A stretch of DNA of 52,252 nucleotides from Candidatus Aminicenantes bacterium UBA647 (GTDB lineage Bacteria > Acidobacteriota > Aminicenantia > UBA2199): contig DBOL01000001.1 of assembly GCA_002299555.1 (NCBI GenBank), forward strand, positions 39,903 to 92,154, in the 5' to 3' direction. Both the position numbers and the translations under genes were made by a program. The notes beneath the pieces are model-generated. The model saw nothing but the letters and a program-made list of their open reading frames with translations. It had not been told where the DNA came from and did not search any database. The number at the start of each line of letters is the position of its first letter. Within the stretch, counting starts at the first letter, position 1. Below, in pieces: positions 1-7,556 of this stretch.

Positions 1-29
1 ATTTCCCAAATTCCAAGACTTCCAAACAT
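1..29 (-). CDS. tatA: Sec-independent translocase subunit TatA (N-terminal fragment, runs off the window)
   Basis: Only the first nine codons and part of the tenth are inside the window. Read on the minus strand they give MFGSLGIWE, which looks like the short periplasmic N-terminus that precedes the single transmembrane helix of TatA/TatE proteins. An excellent ribosome-binding site (AAGGAGATAAT) lies directly upstream and a near-consensus promoter lies at 49-77, so a real gene starts here. TatA forms the pore-like component of the twin-arginine pathway, which exports folded proteins across the inner membrane. The assignment rests on nine residues plus the expression signals, so another short membrane protein cannot be excluded. 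Confidence 0.55.
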
Positions 30-48
30 ATTATCTCCTTATCAGGTT

Positions 49-77
49 ATTCTAATTGTTTCCATTTATACTGTCAA
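49..77 (-). promoter_or_regulatory. Sigma-70-type promoter of tatA
   Basis: On the minus strand TTGACA (77-72) is followed after 17 bp by TAGAAT (54-49). The predicted start near 42 gives a short leader that holds the AAGGAGATAA ribosome-binding site (40-31). It is divergent from the promoter at 168-196. Confidence 0.6.
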
Positions 78-167
78 GACTCGAAGTGTAGTTCTGTGTC
101 TGTCTCTTAGTTGGTTGATTGTCAATCTGAGTATAAAAAAAGATAAATATGGTTGATCTCGGAGATT

Positions 168-196
168 TTGACAACACTTTTTTGCTGTGTTAGAAA
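168..196 (+). promoter_or_regulatory. Promoter of the SGNH hydrolase gene, leaderless geometry
   Basis: TTGACA (168-173), a 17-bp spacer and an extended minus-10 element, TG-T-TAGAAA (hexamer 191-196). Six bases then lead to ATG at 203, so the expected transcription start is the A of the start codon. No Shine-Dalgarno sequence precedes that codon. Confidence 0.5.
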
Positions 197-202
197 AACC
201 CT

Positions 203-1111
203 ATGAAATATTTGCAAAAATTTTTAAAGGTTTTTGGTTATATTGTGCTCATATTGGTATTACTGGAACTTTTTCTAAGGTTTTTGGGTTTTGTTCATCT
301 CCTGAAAATTGAGAATGTGAATATTTCAAAAAGATCTGACAGATCTGACAGCACTATCTTTTGCATTGGTGATTCATGGACTCAGGGTGCATTTGATGGA
401 AATTTCCCCAATATGTTAAAAAAAAGTTTCGATAATGCAATCGGGTCAAAGAATGTTAAAGTTCTGAATCTTGGAATTTCAGGTTCGAACTCTACAACTG
501 CAATCAATGTGCTTAAAAAAAATCTCAACAAATACAATCCCCATCTTGTTATTGTATTAACCGGGAATAATGATCATTGGAACTTAAGTGACAGTACTTA
601 TTGGAAATTTGAAAAAAAGCAAATAACAGGTTTTACTCTTCTGAAAGTGAAAATAAGAATCTTTTTATTGTCTACAAGAGTTCACAAACTTTATAAACTT
701 ATTTCCAGCAAGATCAGGGGAGTCCCTTCTCACGATAAGTTCTTCTATTATGATAAAATAAACAGAGACAACTTTAAAACATTTTATATAAACAGGGACA
801 TTCATAAAAAACAACTCAGGTATAACCTTATCAAATTAATAGAGATGAGCAAGGTTAATGATTTCAACCTGGTTTTTATGACATATTTCCATTTTCACGG
901 TTTTAAAGTGAATGAGATTATCCGGGACATTGCATTGTCTTATCAGATACCGATTGTTGACAATAATTTGTTATTTCATAAAGAGATCGATCCAGCAAAA
1001 TATTCAGATTACCTGATCCCTGACGGTCACCCGAATGCAAAAGGATATAAGTTTATAGCAGAAAAACTTTATGAGTTAATTACAAATAAAGAATTGCTGG
1101 GAAACAAGTAA
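203..1111 (+). CDS. Membrane-anchored SGNH/GDSL-family hydrolase
   Basis: A 302-residue protein with one N-terminal transmembrane segment (about residues 10-33) and a probably extracytoplasmic SGNH hydrolase domain. The family blocks are visible: GDSW with catalytic Ser58 (GDS 56-58), LGISG near 90-94 (block II Gly), GNND 121-124 (block III Asn) and DGHPN at 274-278 carrying the Asp and His. The last block is one residue shorter than the usual DGxHP. Such proteins are esterases or acetyl-transfer enzymes acting on polysaccharides or lipids; the substrate cannot be read from the sequence. There is no ribosome-binding site before the ATG, but a promoter at 168-196 fits a leaderless transcript. 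The gene stands alone between tatA and meaB. Confidence 0.75.
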   Translation: MKYLQKFLKVFGYIVLILVLLELFLRFLGFVHLLKIENVNISKRSDRSDSTIFCIGDSWTQGAFDGNFPNMLKKSFDNAIGSKNVKVLNLGISGSNSTTAINVLKKNLNKYNPHLVIVLTGNNDHWNLSDSTYWKFEKKQITGFTLLKVKIRIFLLSTRVHKLYKLISSKIRGVPSHDKFFYYDKINRDNFKTFYINRDIHKKQLRYNLIKLIEMSKVNDFNLVFMTYFHFHGFKVNEIIRDIALSYQIPIVDNNLLFHKEIDPAKYSDYLIPDGHPNAKGYKFIAEKLYELITNKELLGNK

Positions 1112-1162
1112 TCTTCACTCAGAGTTTCAACCCTTCCTCTTTTTTGTTTTTTTTATGTGGGA

Positions 1163-1168
1163 TATAAT
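1163..1168 (+). promoter_or_regulatory. Minus-10 element upstream of meaB
   Basis: A perfect TATAAT lies 7 bases before the ATG at 1176, with only a T-rich stretch where a minus-35 box would be. Transcription would begin at about 1175, leaving essentially no leader, and no Shine-Dalgarno sequence is present. Confidence 0.4.
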
Positions 1169-1175
1169 CTGAACA

Positions 1176-2300
1176 ATGACTGAGGATAAGAAGAGAGAGA
1201 GTGACTTCTATTTACCCGAGTGGGTTATAGATAAGAATGAGGACACATTCGCAACGATAGTTAAAAGGGGCGTTATGGATTCAGGTAAAGGCCCGTTCAA
1301 AAACAGGCCTGAGAAAAAAGGTGAACCGTCTGTTGAAGAATTTACTGCAGGGATAAAGGAAAATAACAAAACCCTTCTGGCAAGAGCGATAACACTTGTC
1401 GAAAGTAATTCCCCCTCTCACTATTCAAAGGGTAGAGAAATATTAAAAAAGATCGGTCCAGATCCCGGGAGATCTTTGAGGATAGGGATTACAGGTCCGC
1501 CTGGAGCAGGGAAGAGCACAATAATTGAAGAGATCGCACTTGAATTGTTGTCAGAAGGACATAAAATCGCAATCCTTGCAGTAGATCCCAGCAGTACACT
1601 TACAGGAGGCAGTATTCTCGGTGATAAGACAAGGATGGAGAGGTTGGTAAGAGAGGATAATTGTTTTATAAGGCCTTCTCCATCTGGTGGAACTCTCGGT
1701 GGAGTTACCAGGAAGAGCAGAGAGACTATTTTGTTGTGTGAGACAGCCGGTTATGATGTGATCCTTCTTGAGACAGTTGGTGTCGGGCAAAGTGAGGTTG
1801 CCGTCAGGTTGATGGTTGATTTTTTTGTTCTAATTCTGAATCCCGGCAGCGGGGATGAATTGCAGGGGATAAAAAGGGGTGTAATGGAACTTGCAGATCT
1901 TATAGTTGTCAACAAAGCTGATGGTAATAATCTTAAAAGAGCAGAAATGACAAAGGGAGAATATTCAAGAGCAATACACTATCTTCAGCCATCAACCGAG
2001 GGGTGGAAACGGGAAGTTATTATCGCATCTGCAATTGAAAACAGGGGTATAAACAGGATAGTTGAGATTGCGAAAAATTTTCAGAATAACACCTATAAAA
2101 GTGGTATGTTCGAAAGGAGGAGGAGGGATCAGGCATTCAATTGGACAATTTCTCTTGTTGAAGACTTCCTGAAAGATAGTTTTTATTCGAATAAAGTTGT
2201 CCGGGCCCGGCTGGAGGATGTGAGAAGGAAAATTGTTGATGGTAAAATGCTTCCGACGGATGGAGCTGAAGAGCTTATTAAATCATATTTTAAAAGCTGA
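1176..2300 (+). CDS. meaB: MeaB/ArgK-type GTPase, methylmalonyl-CoA mutase chaperone
   Basis: A 374-residue G3E-family P-loop GTPase. Walker A is GPPGAGKS (107-114). ETVGVGQSEV follows in the switch/Walker B region, and NKADG is the guanine-specificity motif. MeaB proteins gate cobalamin cofactor loading and protect adenosylcobalamin-dependent methylmalonyl-CoA mutase. The mutase itself is not in the window. Family members are usually about 310-340 residues; this one has an extra charged N-terminal stretch of about 50 residues, so a later start is possible but no better start codon or ribosome-binding site was seen. The old name ArgK (arginine transport kinase) is a misnomer. The following gene has its own promoter. 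Confidence 0.88.
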   Translation: MTEDKKRESDFYLPEWVIDKNEDTFATIVKRGVMDSGKGPFKNRPEKKGEPSVEEFTAGIKENNKTLLARAITLVESNSPSHYSKGREILKKIGPDPGRSLRIGITGPPGAGKSTIIEEIALELLSEGHKIAILAVDPSSTLTGGSILGDKTRMERLVREDNCFIRPSPSGGTLGGVTRKSRETILLCETAGYDVILLETVGVGQSEVAVRLMVDFFVLILNPGSGDELQGIKRGVMELADLIVVNKADGNNLKRAEMTKGEYSRAIHYLQPSTEGWKREVIIASAIENRGINRIVEIAKNFQNNTYKSGMFERRRRDQAFNWTISLVEDFLKDSFYSNKVVRARLEDVRRKIVDGKMLPTDGAEELIKSYFKS

Positions 2301-2314
2301 TATCCCGGAATTTG

Positions 2315-2343
2315 TTGACATACAGAGAGTGTTAATATATTAT
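2315..2343 (+). promoter_or_regulatory. Sigma-70-type promoter of the DUF948-ytxH-eno group
   Basis: TTGACA (2315-2320), a 17-bp spacer and TATTAT (2338-2343). The predicted start near 2350 leaves a leader of about 10 bases containing AGGG before the ATG at 2360. Confidence 0.6.
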
Positions 2344-2359
2344 TTTAATAAGGGAAAAA

Positions 2360-2734
2360 ATGGACTCAGTAACAATAGTAATCGTATTTATAGTTGCTCT
2401 AATATTTTCAGTAGGTTTTTTGTTGGTTGTAATTAGTCTGGTTCCGGCTTTGAATCAATTGAAGTCTCTTCTGTCAGACCTTGAAAAGACTTCTTATGAA
2501 GCAAGAAAGCTGACCATAAAACTGCACGATGTGAGTGAAAAAGTTGATGAAGATCTGACAAAGATCAACTCAATAATTGATACTACAAGAGAATCTGTTG
2601 GTTCAGTTTCAAATTCACTTAAGTTTCTTAACAAAAACCTGTTAAAGCAATCGGCAGGAGTACTTGCTTTTTTCCCTGCACTGAAATTGGGATGGAAATT
2701 TATGAAAAAAAGGAAAGGAGGAAAGAATGAGTAG
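2360..2734 (+). CDS. DUF948 membrane protein
   Basis: A 124-residue protein with one N-terminal transmembrane helix (about residues 4-27), then a helical segment of about 60 residues rich in Lys, Glu, Asp and Ser with coiled-coil character. The C-terminus is short, hydrophobic and lysine-rich. This is the layout of DUF948 (YtxG-like) proteins, which are often encoded beside YtxH. The function is unknown; envelope or stress association is assumed from relatives in Bacillus. The gene overlaps ytxH by 8 bp, which argues for co-translation. Assignment is by architecture and neighbour. Confidence 0.65.
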   Translation: MDSVTIVIVFIVALIFSVGFLLVVISLVPALNQLKSLLSDLEKTSYEARKLTIKLHDVSEKVDEDLTKINSIIDTTRESVGSVSNSLKFLNKNLLKQSAGVLAFFPALKLGWKFMKKRKGGKNE

Positions 2735-3062
2735 TGATAATGGCGGAAGTTTTATAAGTACATTGCTTGGATTTTTAACCGGAGCTGCATTGGGTGCAGG
2801 ATTTGCACTTCTTTATGCACCTCAGACAGGTGAAGAGACCAGAAAGCAGATCAAAGATGCGGCAGACAAGGCATCAGACGAAGTAAAAGACAATTATAAA
2901 AAGATAGAGAAAACTGCATTGAAAAATTATGATAATGCAAAACAGGCTGTTGATAAAGGACTCGGCCAGATGAAAGAGATGGTTGATGATCTTAAAAAGA
3001 ACATAAAGACAGAAGTTAAAGCCGAAGTCAAGAAAGAAACAGCGAAAAAAGCTGCTAAATAG
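2727..3062 (+). CDS. YtxH domain protein
   Basis: A 111-residue protein. The N-terminal glycine-rich hydrophobic helix (about residues 8-30, ending LLYAPQTGEETR) is the hallmark of the YtxH/GvpP-like family. It is followed by a highly charged helical tail of Lys, Asp, Glu and Ala with apolipophorin-like repeats, ending in KKAAK. The family is stress-associated and membrane-anchored, and its biochemical role is not known. AGGAGG precedes the start and overlaps the end of the DUF948 gene. Enolase follows after 23 bp, so the three genes are probably one transcript. Confidence 0.75.
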   Translation: MSSDNGGSFISTLLGFLTGAALGAGFALLYAPQTGEETRKQIKDAADKASDEVKDNYKKIEKTALKNYDNAKQAVDKGLGQMKEMVDDLKKNIKTEVKAEVKKETAKKAAK

Positions 3063-3085
3063 CTCCTTCTTTAATTAGATATAAC

Positions 3086-4369
3086 ATGCATATTTTAGAA
3101 ATTAAAGGCAGAGAAATACTCGATTCCCGGGGGAATCCAACTATAGAGGTAGATCTTCAATTGGAATCCGGTCTTATTGCCAGGGCGGCTGTCCCTTCAG
3201 GTGCATCCACCGGGACACATGAAGCGGTAGAACTTCGTGATGGTGACAAGAGCAGATACAAAGGGAAGGGAGTTCTTCAAGCTGTGAAGAATGTGGAAGA
3301 TCTAATCTATCCGGCTCTTGAAGGTGTTAATGTCCTGGAACAAAAGAAAATAGATGACATAATGATCGGGCTGGATGGGACAGATAATAAATCCAAACTT
3401 GGTGCGAATGCTATGCTTGCTGTCTCGATGGCTGCAGCAAAAGCAGGTGCAATTTTTTCAGAACTCCCGCTTTACAGGTACCTTGGTGGGGCAGGATCAT
3501 ACGAATTGCCCGTTCCGATGCTTAATATTTTAAATGGCGGTTCCCATGCTGATAATAGTGTGGACCTTCAGGAGTTCATGGTGATGCCCACTGGTGCTGT
3601 ATCATTCAGAGAAGGGCTTCGTGTAAGTGCTGAAATATTCCATACACTGAAAAGTGTACTTAAAGAGAAAGGCTATAATACTTCGGTAGGGGATGAAGGC
3701 GGATTTGCCCCTAATCTTGGCTCAAATGAGGAAGCCCTCACTTTGATCGTAGAGGCTGTAGAGAAAGCAGGTTACAGGCCCGGCGAAGATGTCCATATTG
3801 CTCTGGATCCGGCAGCATCTGAATTTTTTGAAAATGGGAAATATGTGTTCAAGAAATCTACAGGGGAGGTCCTGAGCTCTTCAGACATGATAAGTTTCTA
3901 CTCTGATCTGGTATCAAAATATCCTATCATATCAATAGAGGATGGACTGGCGGAAGATGATTGGGATGGCTGGAAGTTGATGACAGAGAAACTCGGTAAA
4001 AAGATCCAGATCGTTGGTGACGACCTTTTTGTTACAAATCCTAAAAGATTAATGAGAGGGATAAAAGAGGGAATTACCAATTCGATCCTTATAAAGCTCA
4101 ATCAGATAGGAACTGTAAGCGAAACAATTGAAACTATAAAAATGGCACAAAAGAGTGGATTTACGGCTGTAGTGTCTCACAGGTCAGGTGAGACCGAAGA
4201 TACATTCATTGCAGATCTTGCCGTTGGTTTGTCAACAGGTCAGATCAAGACAGGATCAACATCAAGAAGTGAACGGATCGCAAAATACAACCAGCTTCTG
4301 AGAATAGAAGAAGAACTTGGAGATTCCGCTCTTTATAAAGGTTTGAACACTTTTTATAACCTTAAGTGA
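3086..4369 (+). CDS. eno: Enolase (phosphopyruvate hydratase)
   Basis: A 427-residue full-length enolase that interconverts 2-phosphoglycerate and phosphoenolpyruvate in glycolysis and gluconeogenesis. Visible family signatures are GREILDSRGNPT at the N-terminus, PSGASTGTHEA (mobile loop), GDEGGFAP, SIEDGLAEDDW and VGDDLFVTN (metal-binding acidic residues), LIKLNQIGT with the catalytic lysine, and SHRSGETEDTFIADL near the end. The length is typical. The start is fixed by homology. No Shine-Dalgarno sequence is visible; the ATG follows a TATAAC string directly. The gene is probably co-transcribed with the DUF948 and YtxH genes. Confidence 0.97.
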   Translation: MHILEIKGREILDSRGNPTIEVDLQLESGLIARAAVPSGASTGTHEAVELRDGDKSRYKGKGVLQAVKNVEDLIYPALEGVNVLEQKKIDDIMIGLDGTDNKSKLGANAMLAVSMAAAKAGAIFSELPLYRYLGGAGSYELPVPMLNILNGGSHADNSVDLQEFMVMPTGAVSFREGLRVSAEIFHTLKSVLKEKGYNTSVGDEGGFAPNLGSNEEALTLIVEAVEKAGYRPGEDVHIALDPAASEFFENGKYVFKKSTGEVLSSSDMISFYSDLVSKYPIISIEDGLAEDDWDGWKLMTEKLGKKIQIVGDDLFVTNPKRLMRGIKEGITNSILIKLNQIGTVSETIETIKMAQKSGFTAVVSHRSGETEDTFIADLAVGLSTGQIKTGSTSRSERIAKYNQLLRIEEELGDSALYKGLNTFYNLK

Positions 4370-4445
4370 TCAGAGTCAGTTTTAGTTTTTTTTGAGGGGA
4401 TTGTTGCTGCTTTTTTATTTATTCTTAGATTTTATCAAAAAATAC

Positions 4446-4474
4446 TTGACAAACAGGAAATATCATTTTAAATA
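4446..4474 (+). promoter_or_regulatory. Probable promoter of the acidic small-protein gene
   Basis: A perfect TTGACA at 4446-4451 in an AT-rich stretch. The minus-10 box is ambiguous: TTAAAT or TAAATA lies at the right distance, and a better TATTAT (4473-4478) lies too far away. The 142-bp gap after eno (4370-4511) holds T-rich sequence but no convincing terminator hairpin. Confidence 0.4.
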
Positions 4475-4511
4475 TTATATTAATTTTTAAAAGTAAGTAA
4501 GGAGTTATTAT

Positions 4512-4868
4512 ATGGAACAACTCGAGGTCATTTCGTGGAAGATTCTCGATGCGATCAGAATTTCTGCTTCGAAAACTCATGAAGTTATCGGAGATATTGA
4601 TACAAATGAGCAAATGGCGGTTTTTTGTCAAGTTGATGAAGATTATATCGAACTTTATTACAGTGAAGTGGAATCAAGTTATATCCGGCATTTTGAAGAT
4701 GAAGAAGAGTTCTTTTCTGCAATAGAAGAGAGAAAAGGTGACTTTGGACAAGAAGAATTTGGCTCACCTGAATATTTTACTGATGAGAATGAATACGGTG
4801 ACGAGAGCTCATCGGAAAATTTTGATGGATACAATATCAAAGAAGATGGTGATGAGGACGAATATTAG
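4512..4868 (+). CDS. Acidic hypothetical protein
   Basis: A 118-residue soluble protein not recognised as a known family. The first 75 residues look folded, with a helix followed by alternating strands (MAVFCQVDEDYIELYYSEVE). The C-terminal 45 residues are strongly acidic and low in complexity, rich in Glu, Asp, Gly, Ser and Tyr. A good ribosome-binding site (AAGGAG) lies 8 bases before the ATG, and TTGACA lies further upstream, so it is very probably expressed. It sits just before the ATP synthase membrane-sector genes with a 37-bp gap and may share their transcript. No function is proposed. Confidence 0.75.
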   Translation: MEQLEVISWKILDAIRISASKTHEVIGDIDTNEQMAVFCQVDEDYIELYYSEVESSYIRHFEDEEEFFSAIEERKGDFGQEEFGSPEYFTDENEYGDESSSENFDGYNIKEDGDEDEY

Positions 4869-4905
4869 CCTGAAGTCAACACTTCCGGGACTTCCAGATC
4901 TTTAA

Positions 4906-5163
4906 ATGAGATTTTTCAGAAAACGGGGTCAGACCCCTTCTAAAGAAGTTGATGATTCGGATCAGAAGAAAAAGTTTGCAGCCTATTCAACACTGGGAAT
5001 AATGTTTCCTGCATCGATCGGGGTAGGCTTGTTTATAGGGGTTGTCCTGGATGGTTTTTTTGGGACAGATCCTGTTTTCACGATTATTCTTACACTATAT
5101 GGACTGGCAGCCGGATTTTACAATTTTTTTAAGGTAATAAATAAATATGAAAAACGAAAGTAG
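4906..5163 (+). CDS. atpZ: AtpZ/AtpI-type F-ATPase accessory subunit
   Basis: An 85-residue protein with two transmembrane helices (about residues 24-47 and 54-77) joined by a tight loop GVVLDGFFGTDP, the pattern of the AtpZ/AtpI family. These small proteins precede F0 genes and assist c-ring assembly; AtpZ/AtpI has been proposed to carry Mg2+ or Ca2+. A charged segment precedes the first helix. The gene overlaps the next one by 17 bp and opens an F0-only operon. No Shine-Dalgarno sequence is seen before the ATG. Confidence 0.75.
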   Translation: MRFFRKRGQTPSKEVDDSDQKKKFAAYSTLGIMFPASIGVGLFIGVVLDGFFGTDPVFTIILTLYGLAAGFYNFFKVINKYEKRK

Positions 5164-5533
5164 TGAGAAGCTGATAAAAAGAGTTCAAAAAAGAGCCATG
5201 TTCTTTTCGTTAATGCTTATTTTAACAATATTTGTTTTTACAAAGAGTGTCCTTTATTGTATAATGTTTTTCGTCGGAAGTTGTGTTAGTTTGCTCGGAT
5301 ACTATCTGATGATCCTTGTTGTAGACAGGGTCATTCACAAAAGAAAGGGTAAAGGATTCTTCGTTCTGGCAGGTTTCGGGAAACTTATCTTTATCTCGGT
5401 GATCTTTATTTTAGTATCAAGGTATTCTGAGCCGGCAGTGTTATTTTATCTGCTTGGACTTTCCGTGATCATAATGTCGATCATTGGAGAAGGCGGCAGG
5501 CAGCTATACAGGAGTTTTAAAGATGGAGCATAG
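5147..5533 (+). CDS. ATP synthase subunit I-like membrane protein
   Basis: A 128-residue protein with four predicted transmembrane helices (about residues 17-35, 38-58, 69-90 and 94-112). It matches the ATP synthase I (AtpI/Atp1-like) proteins that lie between atpZ and atpB in many genomes and help assemble the c-ring. Its start overlaps atpZ and its end overlaps atpB by 11 bp, so it is translationally coupled on both sides. The family call rests on position and topology; sequence conservation in this group is low. Confidence 0.6.
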   Translation: MKNESSEKLIKRVQKRAMFFSLMLILTIFVFTKSVLYCIMFFVGSCVSLLGYYLMILVVDRVIHKRKGKGFFVLAGFGKLIFISVIFILVSRYSEPAVLFYLLGLSVIIMSIIGEGGRQLYRSFKDGA

Positions 5534-6242
5534 GTTAGTTATTGTTGAATTTGTGAATGGGATCCTGCGGAAGATTCTTAGCCTTTTCGGAAAGCATATT
5601 GATCCCGGGATAGATATTGTGCCTTCCCACATTTTACTTGCACTTATCGCTACACTGATAATAATAATTTTCTTTAAACTCACAGTAAAGAACCTTTCTG
5701 TTTTTCCCGGGAAAATGCAGAATTTTCTGGAGATGCTCTATACTGCTTTCCGGGGAATGATCGATGATGCAATGGGAGAGGAGGGGCGAAAATTCCTTCC
5801 GGTCATTGCTACAATGGGAATTTTCATTGCAGTTTCAAATCTTATGGGTCTGCTGCCTGAGTTGGGTTCTCCGACTGCAAATCTTAATGTTACTGTAGGT
5901 TGCGCATTTTTTGTATTTGTTTACTATCATTACCAGGGGGTCAGGAAGCACGGGTTGCTTGGTTATCTGAAAACGTTCACAGGGCCGATCTGGTGGTTGG
6001 CGATCCTGTTTGTTCCAATAGAGATAATTTCCCATATTTCAAGGCCATTGTCACTTTCCATAAGGCTTTACGGGAATATTTTCGGAGAGGATATGGTAAT
6101 TATTATCATTGCTTCTCTTGTACCATTTATCGCTCCACTTCCTATAATGGCGCTCGCTGTAATAACTTCACTCCTTCAGGCTTATATCTTTGTCATGTTG
6201 ACGACAATTTATCTTGCGGGAGCCATGGAATCAGAACATTAA
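5523..6242 (+). CDS. atpB: F0F1 ATP synthase subunit a
   Basis: A 239-residue inner-membrane protein with five or six transmembrane helices, the stator half of the ion channel. The conserved segment SRPLSLSIRLYGNIFGED carries the essential arginine facing the c-ring, and QAYIFVMLTTIYLAGA is the typical final helix. The start is set at the ATG at 5523 because AGGAG (5510-5514) is well spaced before it; a longer frame begins at an unsupported TTG at 5484. Subunit c follows after 19 bp. Genes for b, delta, alpha, gamma, beta and epsilon are not adjacent. Confidence 0.93.
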   Translation: MEHRLVIVEFVNGILRKILSLFGKHIDPGIDIVPSHILLALIATLIIIIFFKLTVKNLSVFPGKMQNFLEMLYTAFRGMIDDAMGEEGRKFLPVIATMGIFIAVSNLMGLLPELGSPTANLNVTVGCAFFVFVYYHYQGVRKHGLLGYLKTFTGPIWWLAILFVPIEIISHISRPLSLSIRLYGNIFGEDMVIIIIASLVPFIAPLPIMALAVITSLLQAYIFVMLTTIYLAGAMESEH

Positions 6243-6261
6243 TCATAAGGAGAAATATAAA

Positions 6262-6606
6262 ATGACAAAAAAATTAATGTTATCAATGTTTATCTTACTG
6301 GCATTGTCAGTAACAGTTTCAGCAGAAGAAGGTGTTGTGAATAATGTTGCAGATGCAACTCCTCTCTTTTTATGGTCGATCATCATAGGTGTTATCGGTT
6401 TAACCTTTGCATCTATCGGTGGAGCTTATGCACAGTCAAAAGCTCTCAGTACAGCAGTAGAGAATATCGGAAGAAATCCTGCTGCTGCTGATTCTATCAG
6501 AGGAGTACTTATTCTTGGCCTGGTTCTCATTGAATCACTGGTTATCTATGTACTTCTTATCGATCTGATTATCTTCTTTGTGAAATGGGGCAAATACACT
6601 TTCTAG
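6262..6606 (+). CDS. atpE: F0F1 ATP synthase subunit c, predicted Na+-binding, with signal-peptide-like N-terminus
   Basis: A 114-residue c subunit. Residues 1-21 look like a cleavable signal peptide (TVSA before EEG), as in a minority of bacterial c subunits. The two helices of the hairpin are about 37-65 and 80-107, joined by the polar loop RNP (71-73). The ion-carrying carboxylate is Glu91. Counted from the loop arginine, Gln58, Glu91, Ser92 and Tyr96 match Gln32, Glu65, Ser66 and Tyr70 of the Na+-ATP synthase of Ilyobacter tartaricus without a gap. This suggests sodium coupling. ATAAGGAG precedes the start. A terminator follows at once, so the F0 operon ends here. Confidence 0.92.
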   Translation: MTKKLMLSMFILLALSVTVSAEEGVVNNVADATPLFLWSIIIGVIGLTFASIGGAYAQSKALSTAVENIGRNPAAADSIRGVLILGLVLIESLVIYVLLIDLIIFFVKWGKYTF

Positions 6607-6627
6607 AAGGTAATTACGCATAACATT

Positions 6628-6659
6628 AATGGGAGGGTTCTGCCCTCCCATTTTTTTTT
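6628..6659 (+). terminator. Intrinsic terminator after atpE
   Basis: A 10-bp perfect stem, AATGGGAGGG (6628-6637) with CCCTCCCATT (6643-6652), has a 5-base loop and is followed by an unbroken T run to 6659. It ends the atpZ-I-B-E operon. The T run reaches to within 4 bases of the next start codon. Confidence 0.92.
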
Positions 6660-6662
6660 ACT

Positions 6663-7556
6663 ATGAAAAAAATTTCATTTAAAGAACTTCGGATCACAAA
6701 GGGTCTTATTATTGCCTTAAAAGAACTCTACCGGGAAAATGTTTTTGATAAAGCAAGTGTCCTTGCTTATTACTCGATCATTTCCACTTTATTTCTTTTA
6801 ACTTTTTTTTCCTTCATTTTCACCAAGGTTTTAGGCAGTACTGATATTTCTATCAAAGGAGTTTATCCATTCTCACCGGAATTTTTCAATTCAATTTCAC
6901 CGGATTTTTTAGTAAAGGCAAACGAAATATCATCAAATCTTAAAAATATAGGAATTTTCGGTGTATTATTTTCGTTTTTCCTTGCAGTCCTTATCTTTAA
7001 GAAAGTTGTCCAGTATGTCAATGAGATGTTTCATATAGATCTCTCTACCGGGATAAGAAACAGAGCGTTCTGGGCGAGGAGAGCAAGTGAGATCGCTCTC
7101 TTATTCATAGTAGGACTTCTCGCTGTAGCATCTTTTATTATAACCGGTTTTATAACAACGGTAACATCATTGTTTAAAAGTACTCTTCTGGCTGAATATA
7201 TTAACCCCGACTCGATAGAAGCTCTAAACAAGTTTGGAGTTAAATTTATTGCGCCTTTCACTATTACATTTTTGATATTTTTCTTTATATTTAAATGGAT
7301 ACCGGAAAAAAAGGTCTGCATTAAAGGTGCTTTCATTTCAGCACTGATCTCAGCTCTTCTATGGGAATTTACAAAAAGGATATACACTTATTATCTGGTA
7401 AAAGTATCGATAGTGGGGAAGTTGGGAGGGCCGATAATTGCTGTAATTCTTTTTGGTTTCTGGATGGAATTCTCAATGGGTGTTATACTCTTCGGGGCTA
7501 AATTAACTTCAATTTTTGACAGGGAAAGAGATGAACAGCTTAAAAGAGATAAGTAA
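6663..7556 (+). CDS. YihY/BrkB-family inner-membrane protein
   Basis: A 297-residue polytopic protein with about six transmembrane helices and the family motif DKASVLAYYSIISTLF near the N-terminus. It belongs to the YihY/UPF0761 (formerly BrkB or 'RNase BN') family, whose role is unresolved; the RNase BN label is historical and wrong. The ATG sits only 3 bases after the terminator T run of atpE and has no ribosome-binding site, so how it is transcribed and started is unclear. Its end overlaps lpxD by 26 bp. Confidence 0.82.
   Translation: MKKISFKELRITKGLIIALKELYRENVFDKASVLAYYSIISTLFLLTFFSFIFTKVLGSTDISIKGVYPFSPEFFNSISPDFLVKANEISSNLKNIGIFGVLFSFFLAVLIFKKVVQYVNEMFHIDLSTGIRNRAFWARRASEIALLFIVGLLAVASFIITGFITTVTSLFKSTLLAEYINPDSIEALNKFGVKFIAPFTITFLIFFFIFKWIPEKKVCIKGAFISALISALLWEFTKRIYTYYLVKVSIVGKLGGPIIAVILFGFWMEFSMGVILFGAKLTSIFDRERDEQLKRDK

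Noticed and set aside
5900..6265. 121-codon plus-strand frame inside atpB
   Set aside because: It overlaps the conserved C-terminal half of subunit a in another frame and has no ribosome-binding site.
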